From JANJTB01 sp032027125 (lineage in GTDB: Bacteria; Bacteroidota; Ignavibacteria; Kapaibacteriales; UBA2268): a DNA stretch of 64,000 nt. Below are positions 17,032-24,662 of the stretch, in pieces. Within the stretch, counting starts at the first letter, position 1. The number at the start of each line of letters is the position of its first letter. Position numbers and translations under genes: made by a program. The DNA is taken from contig JAVSMQ010000001.1 in NCBI GenBank assembly GCA_032027125.1, positions 594,160-658,159 of the forward strand. Direction: 5' to 3'. Below the pieces are notes generated by a model, which saw nothing but the letters and a program-made list of their open reading frames with translations, was not told where the DNA came from and searched no databases.

Positions 17032-19101
17032 TTATTTTATTTTGTTTGATAAATTTTCCAAAGATTTATCAACAGCACTCAGCATAGGTTTTACTGACAA
17101 ATCTTCACCAACAGCTTTCATCATCCAGTCTTTTGGAGTTACCCTGCCGATAGTAGTTATTCTCTCAATTTCTGCTCCAAACGGTTTGCCCTGTATTTTC
17201 TGCTCGACCTGAAATTCAATCAAATGCCCTATCGGATAAGCAGACAAATACAGCGGGTAGCTTATCATGTGCGAATAAATTGCCAGAATTTCCTGGTCTC
17301 TGCTTCCAAATAAATCTGCATAATATTTATTCCATACATCTTTTGAAATTTTTACAACAGACTCACGTAATTCGGCAGCAGTAGCATCGGGATTGTCATA
17401 AAGCCATTTCCAAACATACATGTCAACGAGAGCAACTCCCATTATTTCATATGAAGACCAGAACACATCCAATGAATTGAGATATTCTGTTTCAGAGTTC
17501 GGATTACTCATTCCAAGAGGGAGTAAATCCTTTTGCTGGAAAACAAAAGCCATAGCCTCGGTAAATGCCGTGTTAGGTACACCGTTTATCATATATTCAG
17601 GTACATTATTCAAAGAAAATGTCTGCTCAACGTTATGCCCGAATTCGTGAATAGCAATATTGTAGCCTTTGTAATCCATTCCCGTTTTGCCTATTCTCGA
17701 ACGTAAACGGGCTTTTTCTCCTTTCATTTGTGCTCCCCATGCGTGACCTGCTCCACGGGAGGCATCAACCAGAATGTTATCGGATAGATAAGCTGCTTTA
17801 TCCTTTGTAAATCCAAGTTTTGTCAGAATATTCGGCAAATCTTTCTGGAAAGCTTTGTTGTCCGGATATTTTGCAGATGTAATTTTTGTTAACTGCTCAT
17901 CAGGAATTGCACTTCTTGATTTAAAACCGTCATACCAAATATCGAACGGCTCAAGATTTCTGCCAAGACGCTTTTTAATTAAATCCCCAACTTTTTTTGT
18001 CTGTTCCGATGAAATCAAATCAATAAATAATTTCTCCACTTCTTCAAAAGGCATTTCCATTTCCTGATTAAATTTCCGGTCTATATAAGTGGGGTAAAAT
18101 GGATTATAAGCATCCATTGCCGATAACATTTTGAAATTATCGAGCAGATACTGGTAACGTATGTCAGGTTCCCGGTCGGATTGAATTTCTTTACCGCTTG
18201 CATCCAATACGTTGTTTGTTACAGGATTCCATTTAGTATCCTTGTTATTTATTACATTTTGCGGGATTTCCTGATTGATAATCCTCTTCATAATAGCGAA
18301 AATAATTTTCTGTTTATTGAGTCCATTTTCAGCATTATAGTTTGATTTCAACTCGTCGCGTAGATTCCAGTGTGATATAAGTTTCATATCCTCAGGAAAT
18401 TTTGCAATACCTTCCGGGTCTATGATATTACCCATATAAATGTTGTAATTGGCTATGTAGTTATCACATTCGTTGTTAAGCTGACCGAACTTCATAGACA
18501 ATGCTGCAGGCACTCTTGATGAGAATAAATCCCCAACACGTGCGTAAGCCCACTGACGCGGAGTCCATGTACTGCCCAATTGATTTTTCTCGTCAAGTGA
18601 ATAATGAGGAAAATTTAGAAGAATATAAAATGCTATTTTATTGGCAAATAAATCATCAGTCAAATTTGAAGCAGGTTCGTAACCTCCAAACATCAAATCA
18701 AGGTCATTCATCTCACCTTCATCAATATGCTGGGCAAATTTGAGCCCGAGACTTATCTTATTAAAACAGCCGTTCAAAAGTTCAAAATTTTTCTGAATTG
18801 TATTAAATGCCTTGTCTAAATCTTCATTGCTGTTGATGAAATTATTCAGACAATATTTTTTGAAATCCTCTTCAGTTCCATCTTCCTTCTGCCAAAAGTC
18901 AGCAGCCTGACGGACACCTTTTTCAATTCTCACTGAATCCGGATTATCAAATTTAGCCTTTAAGTCTTTTATTACTGTTTCGATGGTTACATCGCTTACA
19001 AATTTAACCGGTCCTTTCTCCAACTGATTTTCAGCAATTTTCTTTTCCATACCGCAAGAAATCATAAGAAATCCTAAAAAAAGAAACATCAATATTTTCA
19101 T
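17032..19101 (-). CDS. Lipoprotein zinc metallopeptidase (gluzincin type)
   Basis: A 689-residue exported protein with signal peptide and lipobox MISC at residues 12-16. The zinc site is IAIHEFGHNVEQ (HExxH), followed by NTAFTEAMAFVFQ, whose Glu about 30 residues on would be the third zinc ligand. Upstream comes a helix-rich region with LEPFDIWYDGF and DASRGAGHAWGAQM, reminiscent of M3/M2-like peptidases. No precise MEROPS family is assigned. It probably acts as a peptidase in the periplasm or on the outer-membrane inner face. It is monocistronic. Just upstream of its start (19138-19168) lies one copy of a 31-bp repeat found again at 20030. Confidence 0.75.
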   Translation of the reverse strand: MKILMFLFLGFLMISCGMEKKIAENQLEKGPVKFVSDVTIETVIKDLKAKFDNPDSVRIEKGVRQAADFWQKEDGTEEDFKKYCLNNFINSNEDLDKAFNTIQKNFELLNGCFNKISLGLKFAQHIDEGEMNDLDLMFGGYEPASNLTDDLFANKIAFYILLNFPHYSLDEKNQLGSTWTPRQWAYARVGDLFSSRVPAALSMKFGQLNNECDNYIANYNIYMGNIIDPEGIAKFPEDMKLISHWNLRDELKSNYNAENGLNKQKIIFAIMKRIINQEIPQNVINNKDTKWNPVTNNVLDASGKEIQSDREPDIRYQYLLDNFKMLSAMDAYNPFYPTYIDRKFNQEMEMPFEEVEKLFIDLISSEQTKKVGDLIKKRLGRNLEPFDIWYDGFKSRSAIPDEQLTKITSAKYPDNKAFQKDLPNILTKLGFTKDKAAYLSDNILVDASRGAGHAWGAQMKGEKARLRSRIGKTGMDYKGYNIAIHEFGHNVEQTFSLNNVPEYMINGVPNTAFTEAMAFVFQQKDLLPLGMSNPNSETEYLNSLDVFWSSYEIMGVALVDMYVWKWLYDNPDATAAELRESVVKISKDVWNKYYADLFGSRDQEILAIYSHMISYPLYLSAYPIGHLIEFQVEQKIQGKPFGAEIERITTIGRVTPKDWMMKAVGEDLSVKPMLSAVDKSLENLSNKIK

Positions 19102-19137
19102 AATAATTCTCTAATAATTTGAACATATTTTGATTAC

Positions 19138-19168
19138 AAACTTAGTTATTTTTTTAGTAATAAAAGAA
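19138..19168. repeat. 31-bp perfect direct repeat, copy 1
   Basis: This segment, beginning AAACTTAGTTA and ending TAATAAAAGAA, is repeated without mismatch at 20030-20060. The two copies bracket the RelE-like toxin-antitoxin pair, 892 bases apart start to start. Copy 1 lies immediately upstream of the metallopeptidase gene, where its promoter would be expected. Confidence 0.9.
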
Positions 19169-19193
19169 ATGTAAGTGATTTTGGAGCAAAATA

Positions 19194-19478
19194 TCAATAG
19201 ACTTCGTCGTGAGTACCTATTGAGGATAATAAAATTTCAGTTTTAAGAGTTTCAATATTAGTTTGAAATTCAAATATTAGTCTATAATCATAATCTATAG
19301 TACAAGCTAAACTGCCGTTTAGTTTACCTTTTAGTTTATGTGTAGAAAGAGATGTGTCGAAGGGGTCAACTTCTAATTTGCACAATACCAACTCTATTTT
19401 GGGAATTAATTCGGGTTTAAACTTTGTAATTTTCCTTATTTTTTTGGTAAATTTGTTTGACCAGACTAAATCAATCAT
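19194..19478 (-). CDS. RelE/ParE-superfamily toxin
   Basis: A 94-residue basic protein with the type II toxin fold: VWSNKFTKKIRKITK at the N-terminus, then KLEVDPFDTSLSTHKLKGKLNG and LACTIDYDYRLIFEF, the usual 'L.G...G.....YRLIF' core of RelE/YafQ/YoeB-like mRNA interferases. The last residues (SSIGTHDEVY) carry the terminal H-x-x-x-Y typical of YafQ/HigB-type proteins. Its start overlaps the antitoxin stop by four bases, giving an antitoxin-toxin operon. Target specificity cannot be read from the sequence. The pair lies inside the 31-bp direct repeats. Confidence 0.88.
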   Translation of the reverse strand: MIDLVWSNKFTKKIRKITKFKPELIPKIELVLCKLEVDPFDTSLSTHKLKGKLNGSLACTIDYDYRLIFEFQTNIETLKTEILLSSIGTHDEVY

Positions 19479-19696
19479 CGAAGAATTTCTCTCATTAAAT
19501 CCTTTGAACTTCCTCTATTTACTTTCCCTGAACCATAATCTTTTCTTGAATTTCTTACATCAGTTATAATCTCATTTCTACGTTGAAGACTCATTCTTTT
19601 TTGAACTATATCAATTAGCATTTCTTTTTGAGATATTTCTAAATTTTCGACTGATTCCAATACCTCATCAAAAGTCAAAATCATTCTGTTCACCAT
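19475..19696 (-). CDS. Antitoxin partner of the RelE-like toxin
   Basis: A 73-residue charged protein (IDIVQKRMSLQRRNEI in the middle, GSSKDLMREILR at the end). An N-terminal helix LTFDEVLESVENLE precedes a C-terminal Arg/Lys-rich tail, the usual antitoxin pattern of a folded part plus a toxin-wrapping tail. The N-terminal words resemble short antitoxins paired with RelE/ParE toxins in Bacteroidota, but no named family is assigned. The ATG at 19696 is used; an ATG at 19684 is also in frame. Its stop overlaps the toxin start by four bases, which supports the pairing. Confidence 0.75.
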   Translation of the reverse strand: MVNRMILTFDEVLESVENLEISQKEMLIDIVQKRMSLQRRNEIITDVRNSRKDYGSGKVNRGSSKDLMREILR

Positions 19697-20245
19697 TAAT
19701 AATTATATTTATGTAATTATGAAGTTGATAGTTATAATTTATTTTAATCTATATTATTGTTAATATAAAATTATTATAATGCTCCTCTAAATTATTCAGT
19801 AATAATGTGGATACATCTTATTTTTGAAATTTATTTTTTACGATAAAAAGGAACAAAATTCAGGACTGATTGAATATCGGAGTAAATAAGAGAAAGGATA
19901 AAAGCAAACCATTCTGAGTGGAATGGCTTGCTATGATATTCATTAGCTTAATATTTTATATTTTTATATCTATTTTGAGAATAAATATAAGCTTTATCAA
20001 TTACTCTTTCAATTTCACAATAAACTCTTAAACTTAGTTATTTTTTTAGTAATAAAAGAATGGTTACTGAATCTTAGAATAAAAACAACTATGTTATCTC
20101 AAAATAATGACATCTCAATATCGTTTTGAAAAATTATTTTAAGTTTATTACAACTTGAATATTCAGCATAATCATTTTTTTAGATGGCTAATGTATATTG
20201 GTATGACAAAGTTGTGAATATTTCTAATTATGAAAGGATTTCCGA
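19697..20245. other. Gene-free stretch between two toxin-antitoxin pairs
   Basis: About 550 bases of very AT-rich DNA without a credible gene. It holds a hairpin at 19903-19932 (AGCAAACCATTC against GAATGGCTTGCT, one mismatch), whose minus-strand side is followed by a short T-run, and the second copy of the 31-bp direct repeat at 20030-20060. Divergent promoters for the two toxin-antitoxin operons must lie here, but none can be placed with confidence. Confidence 0.6.
20030..20060. repeat. 31-bp perfect direct repeat, copy 2
   Basis: Identical to 19138-19168 and in the same orientation. Flanking bases differ on both sides of the two copies, so the identity is limited to 31 bases. It marks the right side of the segment containing the RelE-like toxin-antitoxin pair. 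Confidence 0.9.
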
Positions 20246-20500
20246 ATGGTACAAATTTATGAAGCACTTTTCAAAAACGGTCAAATCCTGACCGAAAATA
20301 TAAGTATTCCTGACAATTCAAAAGTACTGATTATTTGGGATAAGGATAATACATTTGCTAATAGCAATGAAATTATAGCTAAGAAATTACCGCCAGGCAT
20401 AGTTTTAAATAAAAAAGAAGGTATGATATGCGATTTAAGCAATTTTCCAAATGATGCCGTCGGTTTTCAAAGAAATATCAGGGATAATGAATGGAATTAG
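20246..20500 (+). CDS. Probable antitoxin of a VapBC-type pair
   Basis: An 84-residue protein immediately upstream of, and overlapping by ten bases, a PIN-domain toxin. The N-terminus (IYEALFKNGQILTEN, then ISIPDNSKVLIIWD) forms a short beta-rich region like the swapped-hairpin AbrB or related antitoxin folds. The rest (LPPGIVLNKKEGM and FQRNIRDNEWN) is a flexible tail of the kind that blocks a PIN active site. No family is recognised with certainty; the call rests mainly on position and size. The ATG at 20246 is preceded by GAAAGGAT. Confidence 0.65.
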   Translation: MVQIYEALFKNGQILTENISIPDNSKVLIIWDKDNTFANSNEIIAKKLPPGIVLNKKEGMICDLSNFPNDAVGFQRNIRDNEWN

Positions 20501-20865
20501 TCTATTTATTGGATACTAATGCAATTATTAATCTTTTTAGATTTGAAAAAACAATTTTTGGAATAAAGTATTATTTTTCAATCATAACAGAATTAGAACT
20601 ATTGTCTTATTCAGAAATATCTAAAGAAGAAACAAATCATATAAAGCATTACTGTAATGATAATGGCAGATTAGTTGTAGATAAAGAAATCCTTGAAAAA
20701 ACTATAGAACTTAGAAAATTGTATAAAATGAAATTACCTGATGCAATCATCTGCGGTTCAGCATATCGGTATGATTTGGTATTAGTAACAGATGACAAGA
20801 AGTTACATGGAATTAAAGAAATTAAAACTGTAGAATTTCAGGATTTTATTAAATCCGGAAATTAG
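20491..20865 (+). CDS. PIN-domain ribonuclease toxin (VapC-like)
   Basis: A 124-residue PIN domain. LVYLLDTNAIINLF carries the first acidic metal ligand, ITELELLSYSE the conserved Glu, KLPDAIICGSAYRYDL the third acidic position and VLVTDDKKLHGI the fourth. This is the VapC active-site set, so it is expected to be a Mg-dependent RNase that cleaves tRNA or rRNA; the target is unknown. It overlaps the upstream antitoxin by ten bases. An intrinsic terminator follows about 75 bases downstream, closing the operon. Confidence 0.9.
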   Translation: MELVYLLDTNAIINLFRFEKTIFGIKYYFSIITELELLSYSEISKEETNHIKHYCNDNGRLVVDKEILEKTIELRKLYKMKLPDAIICGSAYRYDLVLVTDDKKLHGIKEIKTVEFQDFIKSGN

Positions 20866-20941
20866 TTTTCAAAACATTTTTCAAATTTTGCAGAAATCAA
20901 CAGATTTAGTTATAATTAATAATACTTACAAAAATCGAACG

Positions 20942-20982
20942 GATACAATTGGAGTTATATGGAATTAAATTGTATCTTTTTT
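20942..20982 (+). terminator. Intrinsic terminator after the VapBC-like pair
   Basis: GATACAATT (20942-20950) pairs perfectly with AATTGTATC (20968-20976) and is followed directly by six T residues. It lies 76 bases after the toxin stop codon. Confidence 0.8.
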
Positions 20983-21131
20983 AACTTTGGTTTGTCTATA
21001 TATTTGTAAAGTAATTAATTTGAAAATACTTTTTTTATATCAGAAATTTTTACCGAAATATTTTTTTTGATTTTGAAATACGTTTTTCCGCAAAAACTGC
21101 GGGTCTGTTGAATAAATATAGGATTAGCATT

Positions 21132-21614
21132 ATGAAAAAAGCTGTCGTATTTCTTATTACAATAATGATTCTGACTGTTGCATGTAATCATGAGCAACCG
21201 GTGAATCTTAACTCAAATGAAAAAGTATTATCTATAACTCATGGTAGATACTACGGAGAATGTATCGGATATTGCGAGAAATATTTGAATATTTCCCAAG
21301 ATTCGGTAGAAGTTTACTATAGAGGCTGGGACGGTTATGGCAATGATTTGCCTGATACACTTTGGGCAAAATTTAATACCGAAAATAATATTTGGAATTC
21401 TTTAATATCAAGTTTTTCAGTAAATGACTTTATGAAACTTGACAGTATTTATCCTCCTTTAGGGGAAGTGGATCAAGGTCATACTTATATTAAAGTTATT
21501 ACAAATTTGAGGACTAAAAGTGTTTCGTTTACAGAACCGGATACAATAATTGGCACTCAAGAACTTGATAAAATATTATTTGATATAAGAGATTTTTACG
21601 GTATTTCAAAATAG
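21132..21614 (+). CDS. Small lipoprotein of unknown function
   Basis: A 160-residue lipoprotein with an N-terminal signal (MKKAVVFLITIMILTVAC) whose Cys would be lipidated. The mature part has YYGECIGYCEKYLNIS, a C-x3-C pair in a beta hairpin, then VEVYYRGW and a mixed alpha/beta remainder ending LDKILFDIRDFYGISK. The C-x-G-x-C-x-x-Y opening resembles a group of small Bacteroidota lipoproteins of unknown role. The ATG at 21132 is chosen because it starts the signal peptide; an in-frame ATG at 21108 adds eight residues. A second small lipoprotein follows 25 bases on. Confidence 0.7.
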   Translation: MKKAVVFLITIMILTVACNHEQPVNLNSNEKVLSITHGRYYGECIGYCEKYLNISQDSVEVYYRGWDGYGNDLPDTLWAKFNTENNIWNSLISSFSVNDFMKLDSIYPPLGEVDQGHTYIKVITNLRTKSVSFTEPDTIIGTQELDKILFDIRDFYGISK

Positions 21615-21639
21615 TTTAATTATAAAATGTGATAAAAAA

Positions 21640-22122
21640 ATGAAAAAGCAAATGAAAATTGCGGTGATTTTATTGAGCATAATATTTATCATTATCAGTT
21701 GTAAAAATTCTACGGATAGCGGACCTGATACAGACCCAAACCAGATTCGTTTATTGAAAACAGAATTAGGCGGATGCAATGATGAAATAACCCCGGTTAA
21801 GATTGCCATTGAAGAAGATTTTCGTGATACTGTTATTACAAGTTTTGAAAATGGTACATTAATTATTGATGCCGGATTGAATTATGTCTGCTGTGCACCG
21901 TTTACAACTGATTGTAAAGTAAGTAATGATTCGATTTTTATCAATATCTCCGATATGTGCCCTGATATTTACAAATGTTATTGTAAATGCAACTGCTATT
22001 ATACTTTCAGGTTTTCCTTTCACTATATCTTGAAAAAAGAATATTTTTATCGGATTATATTAAATGACCCGAGAGTAGGAAATGAAATTCTGTTTAAAGA
22101 AGGTGTGTTTAAGAATGGATAA
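21640..22122 (+). CDS. Cysteine-rich small lipoprotein of unknown function
   Basis: A 160-residue lipoprotein (signal ending IIIISC). The mature domain contains a dense group of cysteines: VCCAPFTTDCKV, then DMCPDIYKCYCKCNCYYTF, about nine in 70 residues. This suggests disulfide bonding in the periplasm or metal binding, but no family is recognised. The C-terminus (YFYRIILNDPRVGNEIL) looks beta-stranded. It lies 25 bases downstream of another small lipoprotein on the same strand, and the two probably form a short operon. Start at ATG 21640; an alternative ATG lies four codons later. Confidence 0.65.
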   Translation: MKKQMKIAVILLSIIFIIISCKNSTDSGPDTDPNQIRLLKTELGGCNDEITPVKIAIEEDFRDTVITSFENGTLIIDAGLNYVCCAPFTTDCKVSNDSIFINISDMCPDIYKCYCKCNCYYTFRFSFHYILKKEYFYRIILNDPRVGNEILFKEGVFKNG

Positions 22123-22309
22123 TCATTCCGAAATTTATCACTAAAATATTGCTTACTCCGCTTGTTATATTACCTTTTCTGGCTTTCACTTTATATTGTA
22201 TTAGTTTCATAAAGGTAAATGGAAAAAAACCTTATTTTCAATATTAACCTTAGTAGCAAAAATTTCGGATTATATCAAAAACCTTATTACCTTATTTTGT
22301 TATCAGAGT

Positions 22310-22346
22310 ACACTAAAAAAAAACAGCGAACAAATGTCCGCTGTTT
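22310..22346 (-). terminator. Intrinsic terminator of gcvPB
   Basis: AACAGCG (22322-22328) pairs with CGCTGTT (22339-22345). A run of A residues on the left gives a T-run on the minus strand, about 30 bases after the gcvPB stop. Confidence 0.85.
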
Positions 22347-22373
22347 TAAAATAATTCAAAAAAGGAATCAGAA

Positions 22374-23828
22374 TCAATTCTGTTCTGCTGTCCATCGGAT
22401 ATTTAGTTTACGTGCAGCCAACGCATCGTCAACCCTGCGAATCGGAGTGGTCTGCGGTGCAGAAGTAACAAGTTCCGGATTTGTACGGGCTTCTTCAGCT
22501 ATTAAATTCATAACATCGGCAAATCTTTCGAGATTTTCTATTGATTCAGTCTCAGTAGGCTCAATCAGCATACATTCATGAACAATTATAGGGAAATAAA
22601 TTGTCGGTGCGTGGAATCCGTAGTCGAGCAGTCTTTTGGCGATGTCTTTGGCACTGACACCAAGTTCTTTCTGGTTATCTGCACTCAATACAAATTCGTG
22701 CATTCCATTTTCCGCAAAAGGCATTTTGTAATTGTCTTTGATTAGGGCGCGGATATAATTTGCATTCAAAATAGCATTTTCGCTGACTTCTCTCAAACCT
22801 TCGGCACCATGCATTCTGATATATGTCAGAGCGCGTGTGTACATTCCGAAATTACCCCAGAATGAATGAACTTTGCCGATAGATTCTGGTTTGTCAAAAT
22901 TCATCTTAAATTTTTCACCTGATTTTTCAATCTGCGGAACAGGTAGATAAGGTATAAGTCTGCTGCTTACACATACCGGTCCTGAGCCCGGTCCGCCGCC
23001 GCCATGAGGAGTTGAGAAAGTTTTATGCAGATTTATGTGCATACAATCGAAACCCATGTCACCCGGTCGTGCGATGCCAAGAAGAGCATTAAGATTTGCT
23101 CCGTCCATATAAGTTAAACCGCCGCAGCCTCTGACGAGTTCGTTGATAACAAGAATATCTTTTTCAAAAATCCCGACAGTATTTGGATTTGTGAGCATAA
23201 ATCCGGCAACATCATCACCGATTTTTGATTTCAAATCCTCCATATCAACCCTGCCCTGCTCGTTTGATTTCAGTTCGACAATCTCGAATCCGGCAATCGC
23301 TGCTGAAGCAGGATTTGTACCATGAGCGGCATTTGGGATTAAAATTTTTGTTTTTTTTGTATTTCCATGAGCATTATGATAGGCTCTGAACATCAGAATT
23401 CCTGTCAATTCACCATGTGAACCTGCTGCAGGCTGAAGTGTAACTCCCTGCATACCGGAAATTTCCTTAAGAGCTTCGCCCAATTCATACATTACCTGCA
23501 AAGCACCCTGACTCATTTCATCATTTGAAAGAGGATGCAAATCAGCAAATCCGCTGTAAGCAGAAGTGACTTCATTAACCTTGGGATTGTATTTCATCGT
23601 ACATGAACCCAAAGGATAGAGCCCCTCTTCGATATTGTAATTGAGATGGGCAAGCCGCAGAAAATGCCTTGCAATTTCATTTTCGCTGACTTCAGGAAGC
23701 GGTGCATCATTTTTTCTGATAAATTTTTCGGGAAGTAAAGACTTTAAATCTTTTATCTCGATTGCAAGTTTCGGCAAACTATAACCGGTTCTGCCGGGTC
23801 TGCTTTTTTCAAATATTAACTGTTCCAT
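22374..23828 (-). CDS. gcvPB: Glycine dehydrogenase (decarboxylating) subunit 2, glycine cleavage P-protein beta chain
   Basis: PLP-dependent P-protein of the glycine cleavage system, C-terminal half form (GcvPB). The 484-residue length matches split P-proteins. Motifs seen: YPLGSCTMKYNPK near the N-terminus, QPAAGSHGELTG, IPNAAHGTNPASAA, and the PLP lysine in HINLHKTFSTPHGGGGPG. The C-terminal VHECMLIEPTETES is also conserved. The partner GcvPA, GcvH and GcvT are not in the window. It sits 24 bases downstream of rnc on the minus strand and ends at a clear terminator. Confidence 0.95.
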   Translation of the reverse strand: MEQLIFEKSRPGRTGYSLPKLAIEIKDLKSLLPEKFIRKNDAPLPEVSENEIARHFLRLAHLNYNIEEGLYPLGSCTMKYNPKVNEVTSAYSGFADLHPLSNDEMSQGALQVMYELGEALKEISGMQGVTLQPAAGSHGELTGILMFRAYHNAHGNTKKTKILIPNAAHGTNPASAAIAGFEIVELKSNEQGRVDMEDLKSKIGDDVAGFMLTNPNTVGIFEKDILVINELVRGCGGLTYMDGANLNALLGIARPGDMGFDCMHINLHKTFSTPHGGGGPGSGPVCVSSRLIPYLPVPQIEKSGEKFKMNFDKPESIGKVHSFWGNFGMYTRALTYIRMHGAEGLREVSENAILNANYIRALIKDNYKMPFAENGMHEFVLSADNQKELGVSAKDIAKRLLDYGFHAPTIYFPIIVHECMLIEPTETESIENLERFADVMNLIAEEARTNPELVTSAPQTTPIRRVDDALAARKLNIRWTAEQN

Positions 23829-23852
23829 ATTTAACCGATATTTTTATTTAAT

Positions 23853-24647
23853 TTACATACAATCCAAAGCCTCAAGAGCGGCTTTTTGTTCAGCTTCTTT
23901 TTTACTTTTACCTTTTCCTGTACCCTTTACTTCTCCTTCAATTACCACACCAATCAGAAACTCTCTCTCGTGAGGAGGACCTGTCTCTTCAATAACCTGA
24001 TAAAAAGGAGCTTTCTTACCGTCTTTTTGTACAATCTCAAGTAATTTACTTTTATAATTGTTATCTTCGAGCATACTTGATTCGATAATTATGGGTATCA
24101 GAATCTTTACAATAAAGTCTGTTACGGCATTATAACCGGAATCAAGATAGACAGCGGCAATAATTGCCTCGACTGCATCCGACATAATCGAATCGCTGCC
24201 GGATTTAAGATTTTTTTCAGCACCATGGCTGATACGAATAAATTTTTCAAGTTCCAATGCTTTGGCACAACTTGCAAGAGCGTATCTGTTAACCATCATA
24301 GAACGCAGTTTAGTCAGAGAGCCCTCAGCTTCGTGTATATGATTTGCAAAGAGATAATCAGTTACAACCATATTAAGTACAGCATCACCCAAAAATTCAA
24401 GCCTTTCGTTTGAACCGAATTTTCCAAACGAAAGGACTTGTAAATATGAGCGATGAGTCAACGCTTGTTCGAATATACCAATATTGGTAATTGTTATGCC
24501 AAGAGTTTCCTCAAGATTTTGCTGGAGCGTTTTATCCAAAAAACCTATTAAAGGGAAACCTTGTTTGGAAGCCTCTTTTATAGCAATGCTGTCAAGCGGC
24601 TTTTTTACAAATAAATTATCATATATTTGTTTGAACAGACTTTTCAC
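23853..24647 (-). CDS. rnc: Ribonuclease III
   Basis: Double-strand-specific endonuclease that processes rRNA precursors. The signature NERLEFLGDAVLNMVV is complete, with a second acidic site in DAVEAIIAAVYLDSG. The C-terminal double-stranded-RNA-binding domain runs from about residue 190 to 264 (KLLEIVQKDGKKAPFYQV, ending KGKSKKEAEQKAALEAL). An N-terminal extension of about 45 residues precedes the usual start of the fold. The only early start is a GTG at 24647. It lies 15 bases after fabF; a fab-rnc neighbourhood is common in bacteria. Confidence 0.94.
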   Translation of the reverse strand: MKSLFKQIYDNLFVKKPLDSIAIKEASKQGFPLIGFLDKTLQQNLEETLGITITNIGIFEQALTHRSYLQVLSFGKFGSNERLEFLGDAVLNMVVTDYLFANHIHEAEGSLTKLRSMMVNRYALASCAKALELEKFIRISHGAEKNLKSGSDSIMSDAVEAIIAAVYLDSGYNAVTDFIVKILIPIIIESSMLEDNNYKSKLLEIVQKDGKKAPFYQVIEETGPPHEREFLIGVVIEGEVKGTGKGKSKKEAEQKAALEALDCM

Positions 24648-24662
24648 ACCTTATCAATCAAT

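Noticed and set aside
19903..19932. Hairpin in the gap between toxin-antitoxin pairs
   Set aside because: Good pairing but only a modest minus-strand T-run, and no gene ends nearby on that strand, so no terminator call was made.
20946..21130. Small stem near 21085-21100 (CCGCA...TGCGG) before the first small lipoprotein
   Set aside because: Short stem without a T-run on the useful side; may be a leader structure, but too little to call.
22123..22260. Hydrophobic open stretch after the Cys-rich lipoprotein (about 40 codons, no ATG)
   Set aside because: No start codon or ribosome-binding site; short and ends in a stop. Could be a decayed membrane protein but nothing supports a gene.
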